Assembly (NCBI RefSeq): GCF_014652375.1
Contig: NZ_BMYR01000001.1
Location: 1-64,000 of the forward strand
Source: Alishewanella tabrizica
GTDB lineage: Bacteria; Pseudomonadota; Gammaproteobacteria; Enterobacterales; Alteromonadaceae
Length of the DNA stretch: 64,000 nt
Reading direction: 5' to 3'
A program made the translations under genes and the position numbers. Below, piece after piece: positions 7,364-17,511 of the stretch (within the stretch, counting starts at the first letter, position 1; the number at the start of each line of letters is the position of its first letter). The notes beneath the pieces are model-generated. The model was given only the letters and a program-made list of their open reading frames with translations. It did not search any database and was not told the DNA's origin.

Positions 7364-10159
7364 TTAGCGGTAGGCGTATAGCCCCACGCTTGCCATTATT
7401 TTTTTGAACACTTTGTAGCCATATTCTGCAGAGTAACGCTCTTTAACCAGAATAGCGGAAGCATCGGCAAATTTTTTCCACAGTTTCTGATCATCGTACA
7501 GTTTGATAATATTGGCTACCCACTCTTCAGGTGTATCAGCAATAAGCGTTGAAATAGCATGGGTTAACCCGGTGCCTTCTGCTGCTGTTTCAGTAAGTAC
7601 TGTTGGTGTTTGATATGCCATCGCCTCCAATACTTTACCTTTAATACCCGCGCCAGAGAGCAATGGCGCCACAAAAACCCGATGTGCATAAAAAACATCA
7701 TCAAGATTTTCGGCAAATCCCACCATCTCAATATTGGGTGTTTCCAGTGCTTTGTATTCTTCTGGCATGGCACTGCCGTAAACGTAAAGCTTAATATCAG
7801 GCCGCACTTTTTCCAGTAATGGCATAATTTCAGCTACTAGATAATCAACCGCCTCTTTATTAGGGTAATGATTAAATCCCCCCAAAAACGCAATACCTTC
7901 ACGTGCTTTAAAGGCAGGCGCTTCGCCTTTGTCTTCTAAAACCCATGGCGTTAAATGCAGCTTATCAGTTTCTAAGATATGCGAGGTAATTACTGCATGT
8001 TCTGTGCTGTTGTAGCATAAAATGGCATCCACTTTACGACAGACGGCTAACTCGTTTTCGCGCGTTTTAAGTGCCGAATTTAGCGCCTCTTGCGAACGGC
8101 TTACTTTTAATGCAGTTCTAAGCTCACGCAAGAAATGCAGATCGGCATTGTTAAATACAACCTTTATACTGGGTTTAACATTCTTAATGGCATCAAGATA
8201 CTTTTCTGCCACGTTATAGCGGGTAATGTAAACCGCATCCATTTCATGTAAGCGTTTGTTAATCACATCAAATACACTGGCATAAAACGGTGCATACAAC
8301 ACCTCAATCCCCATTTTTTGTAATTCAAGCGTATAACTACCGAAAAAAGCCAGGTTCTCGGGTATAAAGGTTACCTTAAAGCCTAACGCCAAAAGTAACT
8401 TCATTTCCTGTACAGCAGCATAACTACCAGCATCCTTATTCGGCTGCGGCGTAGCATAGTCGATAACCAGAACCCTAGCACCAACATTGCGATCTTTTTC
8501 GATCATCATGTTCTCTAGACTGGCTTTGCCATTATTGCGAAAAGCTTTATACCATTTTGATGCAAAGGTTTTTTGGTTGATGACCTGATAACGTTTTAAA
8601 CCTTTAGTGACATCCTTGCCATGGCTCTTGCCTTCGAAATGAATAACCTTGGAAAAGGGCGTGAACACAGTTCGGTAGCCTTTATCGCGGACTTTAAAGG
8701 CGATATCAGTATCTTCAAAATAACAGGGGGCCAACTCTTCTGAGAAGCCGCCAACTTCTTGCCAAACTTTGCTAGGTAAACACATAGCGGCGCCGGTGAG
8801 GTAGTCAACATCGCGCACATAGTTAAATTCGGGTGCATAAGGGCTATAACCCCGCCCTACATTCCACGGTAAACCATCTTCCCACACAATACCGCCGGCT
8901 TCCTGCATTGAGCCATCTTCATTAATTAGCATGGAACCTGTCATGCCAATATTGGCTTTTGTTTCAAACTCAGCAATCAACGTGTCTAACCAGAATGACG
9001 TCACTTCCGTATCGTTGTTTAGGAAAACAATATATTCACCCTGTGCAAGTTTGGCTGCGCGATTACAACTGCGTAAAAACCGCATATTTTCAGGGTTTCT
9101 GGATACCACAATGTTTTTAATAATAAACTCAGCTTCACTGGTAAAATCGTCTGAGCAGTCATCAGCCAGAATGACTTCATATGAAGTTTTGTTATAAGCA
9201 AAAGCAATAGATGCAATACAGGTATAGGTTAACTCAAATTTATTATACGCCGGAACAATAATAGAGACTTTTGGCTTTTCAAATACCGGCAACTCAAAAG
9301 AAGGAAATTTCTTTCTACCCTCGTAACCTTCACACAACACTTTATGAAGTTGCATTAGCGTTACCGGGGCAATGTTACTCTCGCCTTTTGCTATTGCTGC
9401 AAGCTGATATTGTAAGGTTTCGTAACGATGATCCGCTTGTTTAGGTAATAGCGACATCCCCGGTTCTTGAGAACTACTGCTAAGATACTGCCAAGGCGTT
9501 AGTATTGGCGTAGCGGTAATATAACCAAACCCGAGCGGACTTGCCATTTGCTCTAACGCAAAAGTAACTTCAAGTTGCTTACCCGTGATAAATTTAGTGG
9601 GTAGTAAAAAGTAGGCTTTTTCAGATTTAGCCTCTGTCTCAAAAGCAACAGTACCAATGACCTCGCCATTTACCATAGCCTGAACTTTTACACCCTTGAG
9701 GCTAGCCGTTGATAATACCGCAGTAGAAACATGTCCGTCCTGATATACAGGAGCGCTTAATGTAACGTCGTAATCTAGTGCTGGGATAACAAACTTACTG
9801 TGTTTAATTCTTTGACCGGCAGCAGTACGGAGTTCTATTTGGGTATCTGCTTTTGTATTATATGCTTGTAAAGGTACAGCAAAACCGTGCAAACCTTTAT
9901 GAATACCTGCTTTTTCAAGATCAGCACGATATAAATCAGCTGTCACTGTAGCTAATAACTGCCCATTACCATAAATAGATAGCTCAATAGGCTCATCGCT
10001 GGCTTCTGCCGCTACCCAGCCTGCGAGATTACCAAAAGTTGCATTCTCAACATTACATTTAAACAACGCTTGCGCCTTCGTAACTTTTGCTATTTTGCTC
10101 GCTTCGGTTACTTCCGAAGTGGTAGTGGTTTTGTTAGTAACTTCAATGTTATCTTTCAT
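7364..10159 (-). CDS. Two-domain glycosyltransferase, GT2 plus GT4 (931 aa)
   Basis: Three regions can be seen. Residues 1-240 are beta-rich and resemble a carbohydrate-accessory region (NATFGNLAGWVAAEASDEPIE). Residues about 297-540 are a GT2 domain: KPKVSIIVPAYNKFELTYTC, an ILADDCSDD nucleotide motif, and a DxD-like FLNNDTEV near residue 380, followed by FEDTDIAFKVRDKGYRTVF. Residues about 560-931 are a GT-B domain of the GT4 type with IAFLGGFNHYPNKEAVDYL and the donor-binding GAGIKGKVLEAMAYQTPTVLT. Two catalytic domains in one chain would add two different sugars in turn. Cytoplasmic, no membrane segment. The neighbours are other glycosyltransferases of the capsule cluster. Sugars are not assignable. 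Confidence 0.85.
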   Translation of the reverse strand: MKDNIEVTNKTTTTSEVTEASKIAKVTKAQALFKCNVENATFGNLAGWVAAEASDEPIELSIYGNGQLLATVTADLYRADLEKAGIHKGLHGFAVPLQAYNTKADTQIELRTAAGQRIKHSKFVIPALDYDVTLSAPVYQDGHVSTAVLSTASLKGVKVQAMVNGEVIGTVAFETEAKSEKAYFLLPTKFITGKQLEVTFALEQMASPLGFGYITATPILTPWQYLSSSSQEPGMSLLPKQADHRYETLQYQLAAIAKGESNIAPVTLMQLHKVLCEGYEGRKKFPSFELPVFEKPKVSIIVPAYNKFELTYTCIASIAFAYNKTSYEVILADDCSDDFTSEAEFIIKNIVVSRNPENMRFLRSCNRAAKLAQGEYIVFLNNDTEVTSFWLDTLIAEFETKANIGMTGSMLINEDGSMQEAGGIVWEDGLPWNVGRGYSPYAPEFNYVRDVDYLTGAAMCLPSKVWQEVGGFSEELAPCYFEDTDIAFKVRDKGYRTVFTPFSKVIHFEGKSHGKDVTKGLKRYQVINQKTFASKWYKAFRNNGKASLENMMIEKDRNVGARVLVIDYATPQPNKDAGSYAAVQEMKLLLALGFKVTFIPENLAFFGSYTLELQKMGIEVLYAPFYASVFDVINKRLHEMDAVYITRYNVAEKYLDAIKNVKPSIKVVFNNADLHFLRELRTALKVSRSQEALNSALKTRENELAVCRKVDAILCYNSTEHAVITSHILETDKLHLTPWVLEDKGEAPAFKAREGIAFLGGFNHYPNKEAVDYLVAEIMPLLEKVRPDIKLYVYGSAMPEEYKALETPNIEMVGFAENLDDVFYAHRVFVAPLLSGAGIKGKVLEAMAYQTPTVLTETAAEGTGLTHAISTLIADTPEEWVANIIKLYDDQKLWKKFADASAILVKERYSAEYGYKVFKKIMASVGLYAYR

Positions 10160-10293
10160 GCTGCACCAGGTAAGTTAGATTAAAATTTTTTAACTTTCTA
10201 AATAATGGTTAAATGTTAGTCTGCATCCAAAATATATACTTTGAACTGAAGTTTTATTGAATTAAATACTAACAACCATTTAAGTTGGTTAAT

Positions 10294-11259
10294 TTAACTC
10301 TTAATAACCCCAAAATCTGAAAATAAGAAACTATTAAAATTCTTAAAGAATTCGGAAAACTCTAACTCAGAGTGCTCGTTATAAAAAATCAGTTCATTAT
10401 TGGAATTAATTTTAAAATAGCCATCAGCTAAATCCAGACAGCTTCCTTCATTGAACTTTTTCTTATTAGCTTCAATTATCTCCTCAACAAATCTTGACAT
10501 AGTGTCATTTTCTATTCCATCAGATCCTCTTTCCAATATTTCTTCGAGAGTAATACCTTCAGGAAAAACCATTCCCCTCTCAAGCTTTCTAATATTAGCT
10601 TTTATTCTTTGCTCATAAGAAAGTTGATTATAATGAAAAAGTATAAATGCCCCTTTGCTGTGTGAAAACCATTTAATGTCCTTAGGAAATTCTTCGCTAT
10701 GAATAAGGCTTTTAGTTGATTTGTGCGAAGATGAAACTATTGGTTTTCCCCAGCGGCCACCCCAAACCAATTTGGTTCTATCGTTACCTATATAAAATTG
10801 ATCTTTGCAACCAGGCCGATTCTCAATCCAAACACATGGTGTTGAAAAACCATGCGGTATCTCTAAAACTTCTCTAGATTCTTCGTATTTACTGCGCAGA
10901 ACACCGTCATAAAAATACAAAAATTCGTCTGTATCTATTATTATTCTGTGTTCGCAAGAAGACTCAAGTGAATCATATAGCTCAGGGAAAATTGATGAGT
11001 CATGAATTCTATTATGATGTTCACTAAATGTGAATTTAATAATCTGAGGATATTTATCATAGATTAATTTAACCATATCATCATCAGACCCATTATCAGC
11101 AATTATGAGGCTGTTAAAACCAAAAAAGTTCCCATGATGTATAATCCAATCTTCAAGGAAGTACGGATCATTGAAGGTTTTGAGTATGATCTTTATCTTA
11201 CATTTTGTGGACTTTATGGAATTAACTATTTCAGCTTTATCTGAAAACCAACTTAACAT
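10294..11259 (-). CDS. Glycosyltransferase, GT2/GT92-like (about 321 aa)
   Basis: The protein starts with a GT-A fold, KIKIILKTFNDPYFLEDWIIHHGNFFG, and shows SLIIADNGSDDD. Its acidic DTDEFLYF motif matches the metal site of the family of glycosyltransferases related to GT92/DUF23. The ATG at 11259 is chosen because AGAGG lies 5 bases upstream; a TTG just before is less likely. The gene is markedly AT-rich compared with its neighbours and is flanked by AT-rich gaps (10160-10293, 11260-11369), which suggests it was inserted into the older cluster. The sugar and linkage are unknown. Confidence 0.7.
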   Translation of the reverse strand: MLSWFSDKAEIVNSIKSTKCKIKIILKTFNDPYFLEDWIIHHGNFFGFNSLIIADNGSDDDMVKLIYDKYPQIIKFTFSEHHNRIHDSSIFPELYDSLESSCEHRIIIDTDEFLYFYDGVLRSKYEESREVLEIPHGFSTPCVWIENRPGCKDQFYIGNDRTKLVWGGRWGKPIVSSSHKSTKSLIHSEEFPKDIKWFSHSKGAFILFHYNQLSYEQRIKANIRKLERGMVFPEGITLEEILERGSDGIENDTMSRFVEEIIEANKKKFNEGSCLDLADGYFKINSNNELIFYNEHSELEFSEFFKNFNSFLFSDFGVIKS

Positions 11260-11369
11260 CAAAACCTCTTAATTTCAAAAAAATGTATTATATTATTATA
11301 TACACGTAAAAATAATTTTTTTTCTACTCTTACAATAACTTGATAAAGAAAAAAATTAAGATTTATATT

Positions 11370-14300
11370 TCAACCAAAATAGTCAACTAAGTGACTATTC
11401 CATCTTGAAATTTTTTCGGCAACCACCTCGTCATTACCTATCTTACAAGAAGTAGCAAGACTATTTTGGATAAAAACAATTTCATTCAAGTGATTAGAAC
11501 TTTTGGTTACACTATTTAAATGACGCCTATGTTTGTTAAAGCTTTCACTACAAAAGGCAATCTTAGATTCAAAAATAACTTTAGAATAGATAAACCAATC
11601 ACCTGCGACTTTAAATGAATTAATCTTGTCTTTATTATTTACAAGCACACTACAAAAAACGTCTCTTTTTAGTAAAACAGAACTCACATTAGGAATCGTA
11701 TTTTTAATACAAAGTGCTCTTTTTATTTCTTCTTCACCCGAAATAACATAATCCTCCCGCCAGTAATCACCAATATCATCGGTATAAGCTAGGTAGTCAT
11801 TTGCCAACAAATTACCATCTTGGTCAATTTGCTTTGACTGGCTATACGCTAAAACAACCTCGGGGTCGGCAAAAAACTTAATTAGCGTTTCAACAAATTT
11901 TGGCTCGGCTAAATCGTCGGCTTCAGCAATCCATAGATATTCGCCTTTAGCCAGCTCTGCACCTTTTTGCCATTGTTTAAAAACCGAACCTGAATTTTGC
12001 TCATTTACTACCAAACGGTAAGGAATTTGGCAGCTTTGCAGGTACTCAGTTATCACTTCAACACTATTATCTGAAGAAACATCATCCAGCACGATCAACT
12101 CATACAATGGAAAGGTTTGCTTTACAATAGAATCTAAGCGACTAACGATATATTTGGCATAGTTATAGTTTGGTACAGCTACAGAAACACGAGGTAGTGG
12201 CTGCTTTGCATAATCAAGTAAATCAAATAAATAGTGATAAAAGCTTAACTCGGTTTGCACAATATGTTGTCCGGTTTGTGCAAGTTTAGCTGCTTGTTGC
12301 GGGTTTTGTAATAAGGAACTCATCGCTTCGGCATACGCCGCTACGTTATCTTTCGGTACTAACAGGCCACAATCACGCTGTAACAGATTTTCAAAACCAC
12401 CGCAGTCTTTAAAGGCCACTACTGGCGTCAGTGCATCCAAGGCTTCCATTACCACTGACGGGAAAGGATCTTCGCGTGAGGTTAATGCATAAACATCAGC
12501 GGCAATGTAGTACTTTCTAGGGTCCTCAACTAAGCCGGTAAAGATAAAATGGCGCTCTGTGCCTGCTTGTATTGCGTTTTGCATACTGGCATCGACAAAG
12601 GGTTTATCTAAATGCCCGACCCAAAGCGCATAAATTGTAGGATCTTTCGCAATTAGGTTAGAACACGCCTGTACAAAATAATCAAAGCCCTTACGGTGGT
12701 CAGCATAACCGGCGCACATGATGATTTTGGCGTTAGGGGCCAGACCAAGGTTAGCCCGTACTTCATTACGAACGGCTATTTTATCCGCTCCCTGGCGCAA
12801 TAAACTCGGTAAATAGACGCCCTGAGGTTTAATAACGGCTTGAGTCAATTCCTTATTAATAAACCCCTCAAACCCTTGCTGAACTTGCTTGGCAGGAAAG
12901 ACTATTTTGTCAGCGTATTGTGCTATAGCTGTTGCATGCTGCTGCAACTTGTAACCTTGCAAAATACTTGGCAATTCATGTATGAGGGATACCACGGTTA
13001 TTCCCGCTTGCTTTAAGTGAGGCACAAACAAACCAGAAACCGTGGTATTTACCAAAGCTGCAGTTACTCCAGCGGCTTTCACTTTGTTAATGGTATTGGT
13101 GATCTCCGCGGCAGTAGCGAATTGTAAGTTTAGCTGCTGCACTGTGGCATAGCGGCGATACTTATCCAACATAACGCCCTCACCCAGCACAATCATTTGC
13201 ACGTCAAAATGTAATTGCTCAGCAAAATATTTAGCAAAATTTAAGCATAAGATTTGTGCGCCATGTGGGTGTGCATCATGGCTCACAATCAAAATACTTT
13301 TTTTTTCAGTATTCACTGTTTCATGGGCATTTCTTACAGCCTGTAACCATGCATAGCCATAGCGTTCGTCAGGCTCAAGGTGAGCGCCCTCTGCCCATTC
13401 ATTCCAGGCATTTATAAACACAAAACGTTCATCTGGGTTTTCACGTTTTAACAACGTTTCTTTAAAGGCGTTAGTGAGATAACGTTCAAATAATTTCGGA
13501 CAGCTATTATGAAATACAGTACCTTTATTCTTTTTACGTGCCGTATTGTCCCAAGAGGGTGTTGCACTGCGGAACAGCTTGTATCCGGGGTCAATATATT
13601 CATCGCTGCGTTCAACAAATATGCGCCAATCGTAAACCGTGGTTTGAAAGTCATCAACCACTGCTTTTTGTTCATCCGTGATACGCGGCGGCTTACTGTT
13701 GTTAGGCGGGAATTCTATTGCCGCATCAAAATCATAAGCTGCTGGATCAACGGTTTCAAAGGATTGCGGGTAAGCTAGATAAATTTCACCAATACCATTT
13801 TTCCGGCACCAATCACGCCAGCGTTTAGTTGTTGCCTTCATATCCGGGAATAAATTTGGGCGGTAAACAAGCAGCAATGGCTTACCGTTTACCCGAATAT
13901 AACGCTCATCTCTTAAATACTTTGAAATATTAGCAATAAAAGCCAGATCATCTTCGGGAGAATAGTTTTGTATCATTAACAGGTCATTTTCTAAACCATC
14001 CCAACGGCGGCTCCAATTTTCATTGGCCCAACACACACAGAATGGAAAATCTAAGGTGGGATCGGCAAGCATTTTATCCAGCGGTTGCTCTAATAAACGT
14101 TGGCCAGAGAACCAGTATAGGTAATAACAAAAGCCTTCTATACCATATTGCTTTGCCAGTTCAATTTGCTTAGCTTGCGCATCGCGCTCTAGCAGATTGT
14201 AATAACCAATATCAGCATGTGGAACATGCGGCTGGTAATGACCTTCAAATCGCGGTATTGCAGGCTTAACATTAGTCCATTCTGTAAAGCCTTTACCCCA

Positions 14301-15110
14301 CCATTTGTCATTTTCAGGAATGGCGTGAAATTGAGGTAGATAGAAACAGATAGTTCTCACTGCTTTGGTTACAGGACTAACATCGTTACTTACTCGAGGA
14401 ACATATTCAACCGGTGCAACTTCATATCTAGATTTATAAGGTTTGGGTACGGCTTCACGACCTTCATTAATACCATTACATACATAATGAATATAAGGAT
14501 TTATGCCTGCAGCAGCCACATCAGGATTACATTTTAAATAATGCTCAGTGTTAAAGTTTTCCGACGGGTTATGGCCCAATTTGATACCCGTATTAAGATA
14601 ATAGGCTAACGGGTTTTCTCCATCGGGAATAAAAGATTGGTAGTGTTTTATATAAAATGTTAAATCAAACGTTTTAGACTCTTGGATCTTTTCAAAAAAA
14701 TAATCGTCTAAATTTTCAGGTTTGTTTAATATTAAATTACTATTCTGTATTAACTGAGCTGGCCGCTCGGCGTTTGCGTGTTCAAGCACATTAGACTGTT
14801 CGATAGAGTTATGGATGTTAGCTTGAGCTGTGAAAGATGGAATATCTAATGACTGTTCTGGCAATTCAGGACACGTTGTATTTTGAAATAATGCCTTAAG
14901 TTCAGCTACCGCTTGCTGATCATAAAGTTTTTCAATTAACGGCAACGCCTGTGGAAGCCCGGCCTGCTTTGCAATAAAACGCATATTAAATTTTAGGCTA
15001 TCTTGCAATACAGGCACAGCAACTGCAGCATCAAGATAATAATTTACTGCTGCTGTGTAATTTTTATTATTTAAGGCTTTATTCGCCTTCACAACTAAAT
15101 AATCACTCAC
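11370..15110 (-). CDS. Multidomain polysaccharide enzyme: WbsX/GH99-like, GT4, GT2 (1246 aa)
   Basis: Residues 1-130 are helical. Residues about 145-225 hold a degenerate plus a good copy of the YLxxNPDVxxxGxNPxxHY repeat (HYLKCNPDVAAAGINPYIHY). Residues about 250-600 form a WbsX (GH99-like) domain with ICFYLPQFHAIPENDKWWG, GFTEWTNVKPA, FCYYLYWFSG, WANENWSRRWDG and NAWNEWAEGAHLEPD. Residues about 602-960 are a GT4 domain (ILIVSHDAHPHGAQ, IMCAGYADHRKGFDYFVQA, EDPFPSVVMEALDALTPVVAF). Residues about 970-1246 are a GT2 domain (PRVSVAVPNYNYAKYIV, EADDLAEP). The start is GTG at 15110. Such proteins occur in O-antigen and rhamnan clusters. It directly follows rmlC in the transcript, suggesting it uses dTDP-rhamnose in at least one step (inference). 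Confidence 0.85.
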   Translation of the reverse strand: MSDYLVVKANKALNNKNYTAAVNYYLDAAVAVPVLQDSLKFNMRFIAKQAGLPQALPLIEKLYDQQAVAELKALFQNTTCPELPEQSLDIPSFTAQANIHNSIEQSNVLEHANAERPAQLIQNSNLILNKPENLDDYFFEKIQESKTFDLTFYIKHYQSFIPDGENPLAYYLNTGIKLGHNPSENFNTEHYLKCNPDVAAAGINPYIHYVCNGINEGREAVPKPYKSRYEVAPVEYVPRVSNDVSPVTKAVRTICFYLPQFHAIPENDKWWGKGFTEWTNVKPAIPRFEGHYQPHVPHADIGYYNLLERDAQAKQIELAKQYGIEGFCYYLYWFSGQRLLEQPLDKMLADPTLDFPFCVCWANENWSRRWDGLENDLLMIQNYSPEDDLAFIANISKYLRDERYIRVNGKPLLLVYRPNLFPDMKATTKRWRDWCRKNGIGEIYLAYPQSFETVDPAAYDFDAAIEFPPNNSKPPRITDEQKAVVDDFQTTVYDWRIFVERSDEYIDPGYKLFRSATPSWDNTARKKNKGTVFHNSCPKLFERYLTNAFKETLLKRENPDERFVFINAWNEWAEGAHLEPDERYGYAWLQAVRNAHETVNTEKKSILIVSHDAHPHGAQILCLNFAKYFAEQLHFDVQMIVLGEGVMLDKYRRYATVQQLNLQFATAAEITNTINKVKAAGVTAALVNTTVSGLFVPHLKQAGITVVSLIHELPSILQGYKLQQHATAIAQYADKIVFPAKQVQQGFEGFINKELTQAVIKPQGVYLPSLLRQGADKIAVRNEVRANLGLAPNAKIIMCAGYADHRKGFDYFVQACSNLIAKDPTIYALWVGHLDKPFVDASMQNAIQAGTERHFIFTGLVEDPRKYYIAADVYALTSREDPFPSVVMEALDALTPVVAFKDCGGFENLLQRDCGLLVPKDNVAAYAEAMSSLLQNPQQAAKLAQTGQHIVQTELSFYHYLFDLLDYAKQPLPRVSVAVPNYNYAKYIVSRLDSIVKQTFPLYELIVLDDVSSDNSVEVITEYLQSCQIPYRLVVNEQNSGSVFKQWQKGAELAKGEYLWIAEADDLAEPKFVETLIKFFADPEVVLAYSQSKQIDQDGNLLANDYLAYTDDIGDYWREDYVISGEEEIKRALCIKNTIPNVSSVLLKRDVFCSVLVNNKDKINSFKVAGDWFIYSKVIFESKIAFCSESFNKHRRHLNSVTKSSNHLNEIVFIQNSLATSCKIGNDEVVAEKISRWNSHLVDYFG

Positions 15111-15134
15111 TCTAACACCACATCCCTTCTAAGC

Positions 15135-15677
15135 TTAGAATTTAACAATATCTGCGAATAGTGTCCCTTCTTTATCTTTTGCAGATAAAGTGGGCGCAAT
15201 TTCGGTTAAAGGCCATTTAATACCAATTTCCGGATCGTTCCATAGCAATGAGTATTCATCTCCGGGATTGTAATAATCAGTGCATTTATATTGAAACTCT
15301 GCCATTTCGCTTGTGACATAAAAGCCATGCGCAAAGCCCGGTGGTACCCAAAGCATTTGTTTGTTTGATTCGCTTAGTAATACACCTACCCACTGGCCAA
15401 AGGTTGGGGAGTTCTGGCGCATATCCACCGCGACATCAAATACCTCACCTTTGGTTACTCGGACTAGCTTGCCTTGTGGTTTTTGATGTTGAAAGTGCAA
15501 ACCGCGAAGAATTCCTTGCTTTGAACTTGAGTGGTTATCTTGAACAAATTGGTAATTACCACAGTGCTTAATAAATTCTTCATGGCGAAAGGTTTCCATA
15601 AAAAAACCACGTTCATCACCAAATACTTTAGGCGTTAACAATACTACATCCGGAATTGCTAGCGGTTGATATTCCAT
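15135..15677 (-). CDS. rmlC: dTDP-4-dehydrorhamnose 3,5-epimerase
   Basis: RmlC epimerises C3 and C5 of dTDP-4-keto-6-deoxyglucose, the third step of dTDP-L-rhamnose synthesis. The 180-aa length fits the family. The cupin signature is clear: RGLHFQHQKPQGKLVRVTKG followed by VFDVAVDMRQNSPTFGQWVG, with the catalytic histidine in the first segment, then WVPPGFAHGFYV. The ATG at 15677 has GGGAG about 9 bases upstream. It is the last of the contiguous rmlB-D-A-C block on the minus strand and lies 24 bp before the large glycosyltransferase gene. Confidence 0.96.
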   Translation of the reverse strand: MEYQPLAIPDVVLLTPKVFGDERGFFMETFRHEEFIKHCGNYQFVQDNHSSSKQGILRGLHFQHQKPQGKLVRVTKGEVFDVAVDMRQNSPTFGQWVGVLLSESNKQMLWVPPGFAHGFYVTSEMAEFQYKCTDYYNPGDEYSLLWNDPEIGIKWPLTEIAPTLSAKDKEGTLFADIVKF

Positions 15678-15695
15678 TTTGTTGCTCCCTTTGTT

Positions 15696-16571
15696 TTACT
15701 TACCGTACTTTAATAAGTTGAGCAAATATTGACCGTACTGGGTTTTACTAAAAATTGTGCCTTGTTTCTGCAGCTGGACATCATCAATCCAACCATTGCG
15801 CCATGCTATTTCCTCTAAGCTCGCCACTTTTAGCCCTTGGCGATGCTCAATGGTTTGGACATAGCTACTGGCTTCGAGCAAGCTGTCGTGTGTGCCCGTA
15901 TCTAACCAAGCAAAACCGCGGCCTAATTTCTCAACCGTTAAATCACCACGCTCTAAATAGGCGTTATTCACACTAGTAATTTCTAACTCACCGCGCTCAG
16001 AGAGTTTTACTGCTTTGGCAATTTGTACTACATCGTTATCGTAAAAATATAAACCCGTTACCGCGTAATTCGATCTTGGCTGTTTGGGTTTTTCTTCAAT
16101 CGAAATCGCTTTACCGGTTTGGTCAAACTCCACCACCCCAAAGCGATCAGGATCATTTACCATATAGCCGAATACGGTGGCACCGCTCTGTTTTTCAGCG
16201 GCGCGCTTTAACTGCACCGAGAAATGCTGACCATGGAAAATGTTATCGCCCAGTACTAAACATACTGGATCATGGCCAATAAACTCTTCGCCAATAATAA
16301 AGGCTTGCGCTAAGCCATCGGGCGATGGCTGCTCGGCATACTGAAACGCCACACCAAACTGCTCGCCAGTGCCCAGTAACTTTTTAAAACCGGGCAAATC
16401 TTCAGGGGTAGAAATAATCAGAATATCTTTAATGCCTGCCAACATTAATACCGAGATCGGGTAGTAAATCATCGGTTTATCATAAATTGGTAATTGCTGC
16501 TTCGACACCCCTAAGGTGATGGGGTGTAACCGCGTACCTGAACCACCGGCTAGTACAATACCTTTACGCAT
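15696..16571 (-). CDS. rmlA: Glucose-1-phosphate thymidylyltransferase
   Basis: RmlA makes dTDP-glucose from glucose-1-phosphate and dTTP and is the committed, feedback-controlled step of dTDP-rhamnose synthesis. The nucleotidyltransferase loop [11 protein letters not shown] is at the N-terminus, followed by [31 protein letters not shown] and [16 protein letters not shown] are also present, all diagnostic for RmlA as opposed to GalU. The 291-aa length is typical. It is 18 bp from rmlC and 20 bp from rmlD in one transcript. Confidence 0.97.
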   Translation of the reverse strand: MRKGIVLAGGSGTRLHPITLGVSKQQLPIYDKPMIYYPISVLMLAGIKDILIISTPEDLPGFKKLLGTGEQFGVAFQYAEQPSPDGLAQAFIIGEEFIGHDPVCLVLGDNIFHGQHFSVQLKRAAEKQSGATVFGYMVNDPDRFGVVEFDQTGKAISIEEKPKQPRSNYAVTGLYFYDNDVVQIAKAVKLSERGELEITSVNNAYLERGDLTVEKLGRGFAWLDTGTHDSLLEASSYVQTIEHRQGLKVASLEEIAWRNGWIDDVQLQKQGTIFSKTQYGQYLLNLLKYGK

Positions 16572-16591
16572 AATAGTAATAATCCCTTATG

Positions 16592-17500
16592 TTACTGAGC
16601 GGTTAGCTCAGTGAATGTAAGTGCGACTTGCTGCTGCCAACTGGGCAGTTGCAAATTAAATGTGTGTTCTAACTTTGTTATGTTTAAACGCGAATTAGCT
16701 GGCCGTTTGGCTGGCGTAGGATATTCGGCGGTAGTAATTGGCATAAACTGTTCAGGTTTAAGCGCTAATGTAATACCTTGACTGCGCGCTAAGCTAAAAA
16801 TTTCTGCGGCAAATTCATACCAACTGCAATAGCCTTGAGGTGCTAAATGATATACACCAGAATAACGCCCAGTATTCTCGCCCGCGGCTTGCGATAACCA
16901 TACTTGCTGAATAGCCAAAACCGTTACCTGCGCAATTAAGCGCGCCGGCGTAGGTGCGCCAATTTGATCAGCAACCACCTTTAGGGCTTCACGGCTTTGT
17001 GCCAATTTTAGCATGGTACGCATAAAGTTATTACCGCGCGCGGCATATACCCAACTGGTGCGAAAGATCAGGTATTGATCGGTGTTTTGCATCACAGCGT
17101 TATCACCGTCTAGTTTGCTTTGACCATATACAGACAGCGGTCCAGTCTCATCGCTTTCTTGCCAAGGCGTGCTGCCCTCCCCCGGATACACATAATCACT
17201 TGAGTAATGCACCAACCACGCATTGCGTTGCTTGGCTAAAGTAGCCAAGGCCGCAGGCAATACAACGTTAATTAGGTTGCAGGCGGCTTGCTCAGTTTCT
17301 GCTTTATCCACGGCTGTCCACGCAGCAGCATTAATAATTAACGTTGGGTTTAATGCAGCGACTTGGCTAATAACAGCTTGGGTGTCGGCAAAATCTACCT
17401 CGCTGCGGCTAAGTGTGTGTAGCGTGCCCAACGGGGCCACAGCACGCGCCACTTCAAAACCAACCTGCCCCGTGGGAGCGAGCAATACTATAGTTTGCAT
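16592..17500 (-). CDS. rmlD: dTDP-4-dehydrorhamnose reductase
   Basis: RmlD reduces dTDP-4-keto-L-rhamnose with NAD(P)H to dTDP-L-rhamnose. Visible are the Rossmann start QTIVLLAPTGQVGFEVARAV, the INAAAWTAVDKAE segment, YSSDYVYPGEG, and the catalytic YGQSK. The ATG at 17500 is chosen rather than the start of the longer open frame, which would run about 70 bp into rmlB. TAAGGA, overlapping the rmlB stop, lies at the correct distance. The glycine motif is APTGQVG rather than the usual GxxGQLG; this should not impair function. Confidence 0.95.
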   Translation of the reverse strand: MQTIVLLAPTGQVGFEVARAVAPLGTLHTLSRSEVDFADTQAVISQVAALNPTLIINAAAWTAVDKAETEQAACNLINVVLPAALATLAKQRNAWLVHYSSDYVYPGEGSTPWQESDETGPLSVYGQSKLDGDNAVMQNTDQYLIFRTSWVYAARGNNFMRTMLKLAQSREALKVVADQIGAPTPARLIAQVTVLAIQQVWLSQAAGENTGRYSGVYHLAPQGYCSWYEFAAEIFSLARSQGITLALKPEQFMPITTAEYPTPAKRPANSRLNITKLEHTFNLQLPSWQQQVALTFTELTAQ

Positions 17501-17511
17501 TATGTTATTCC

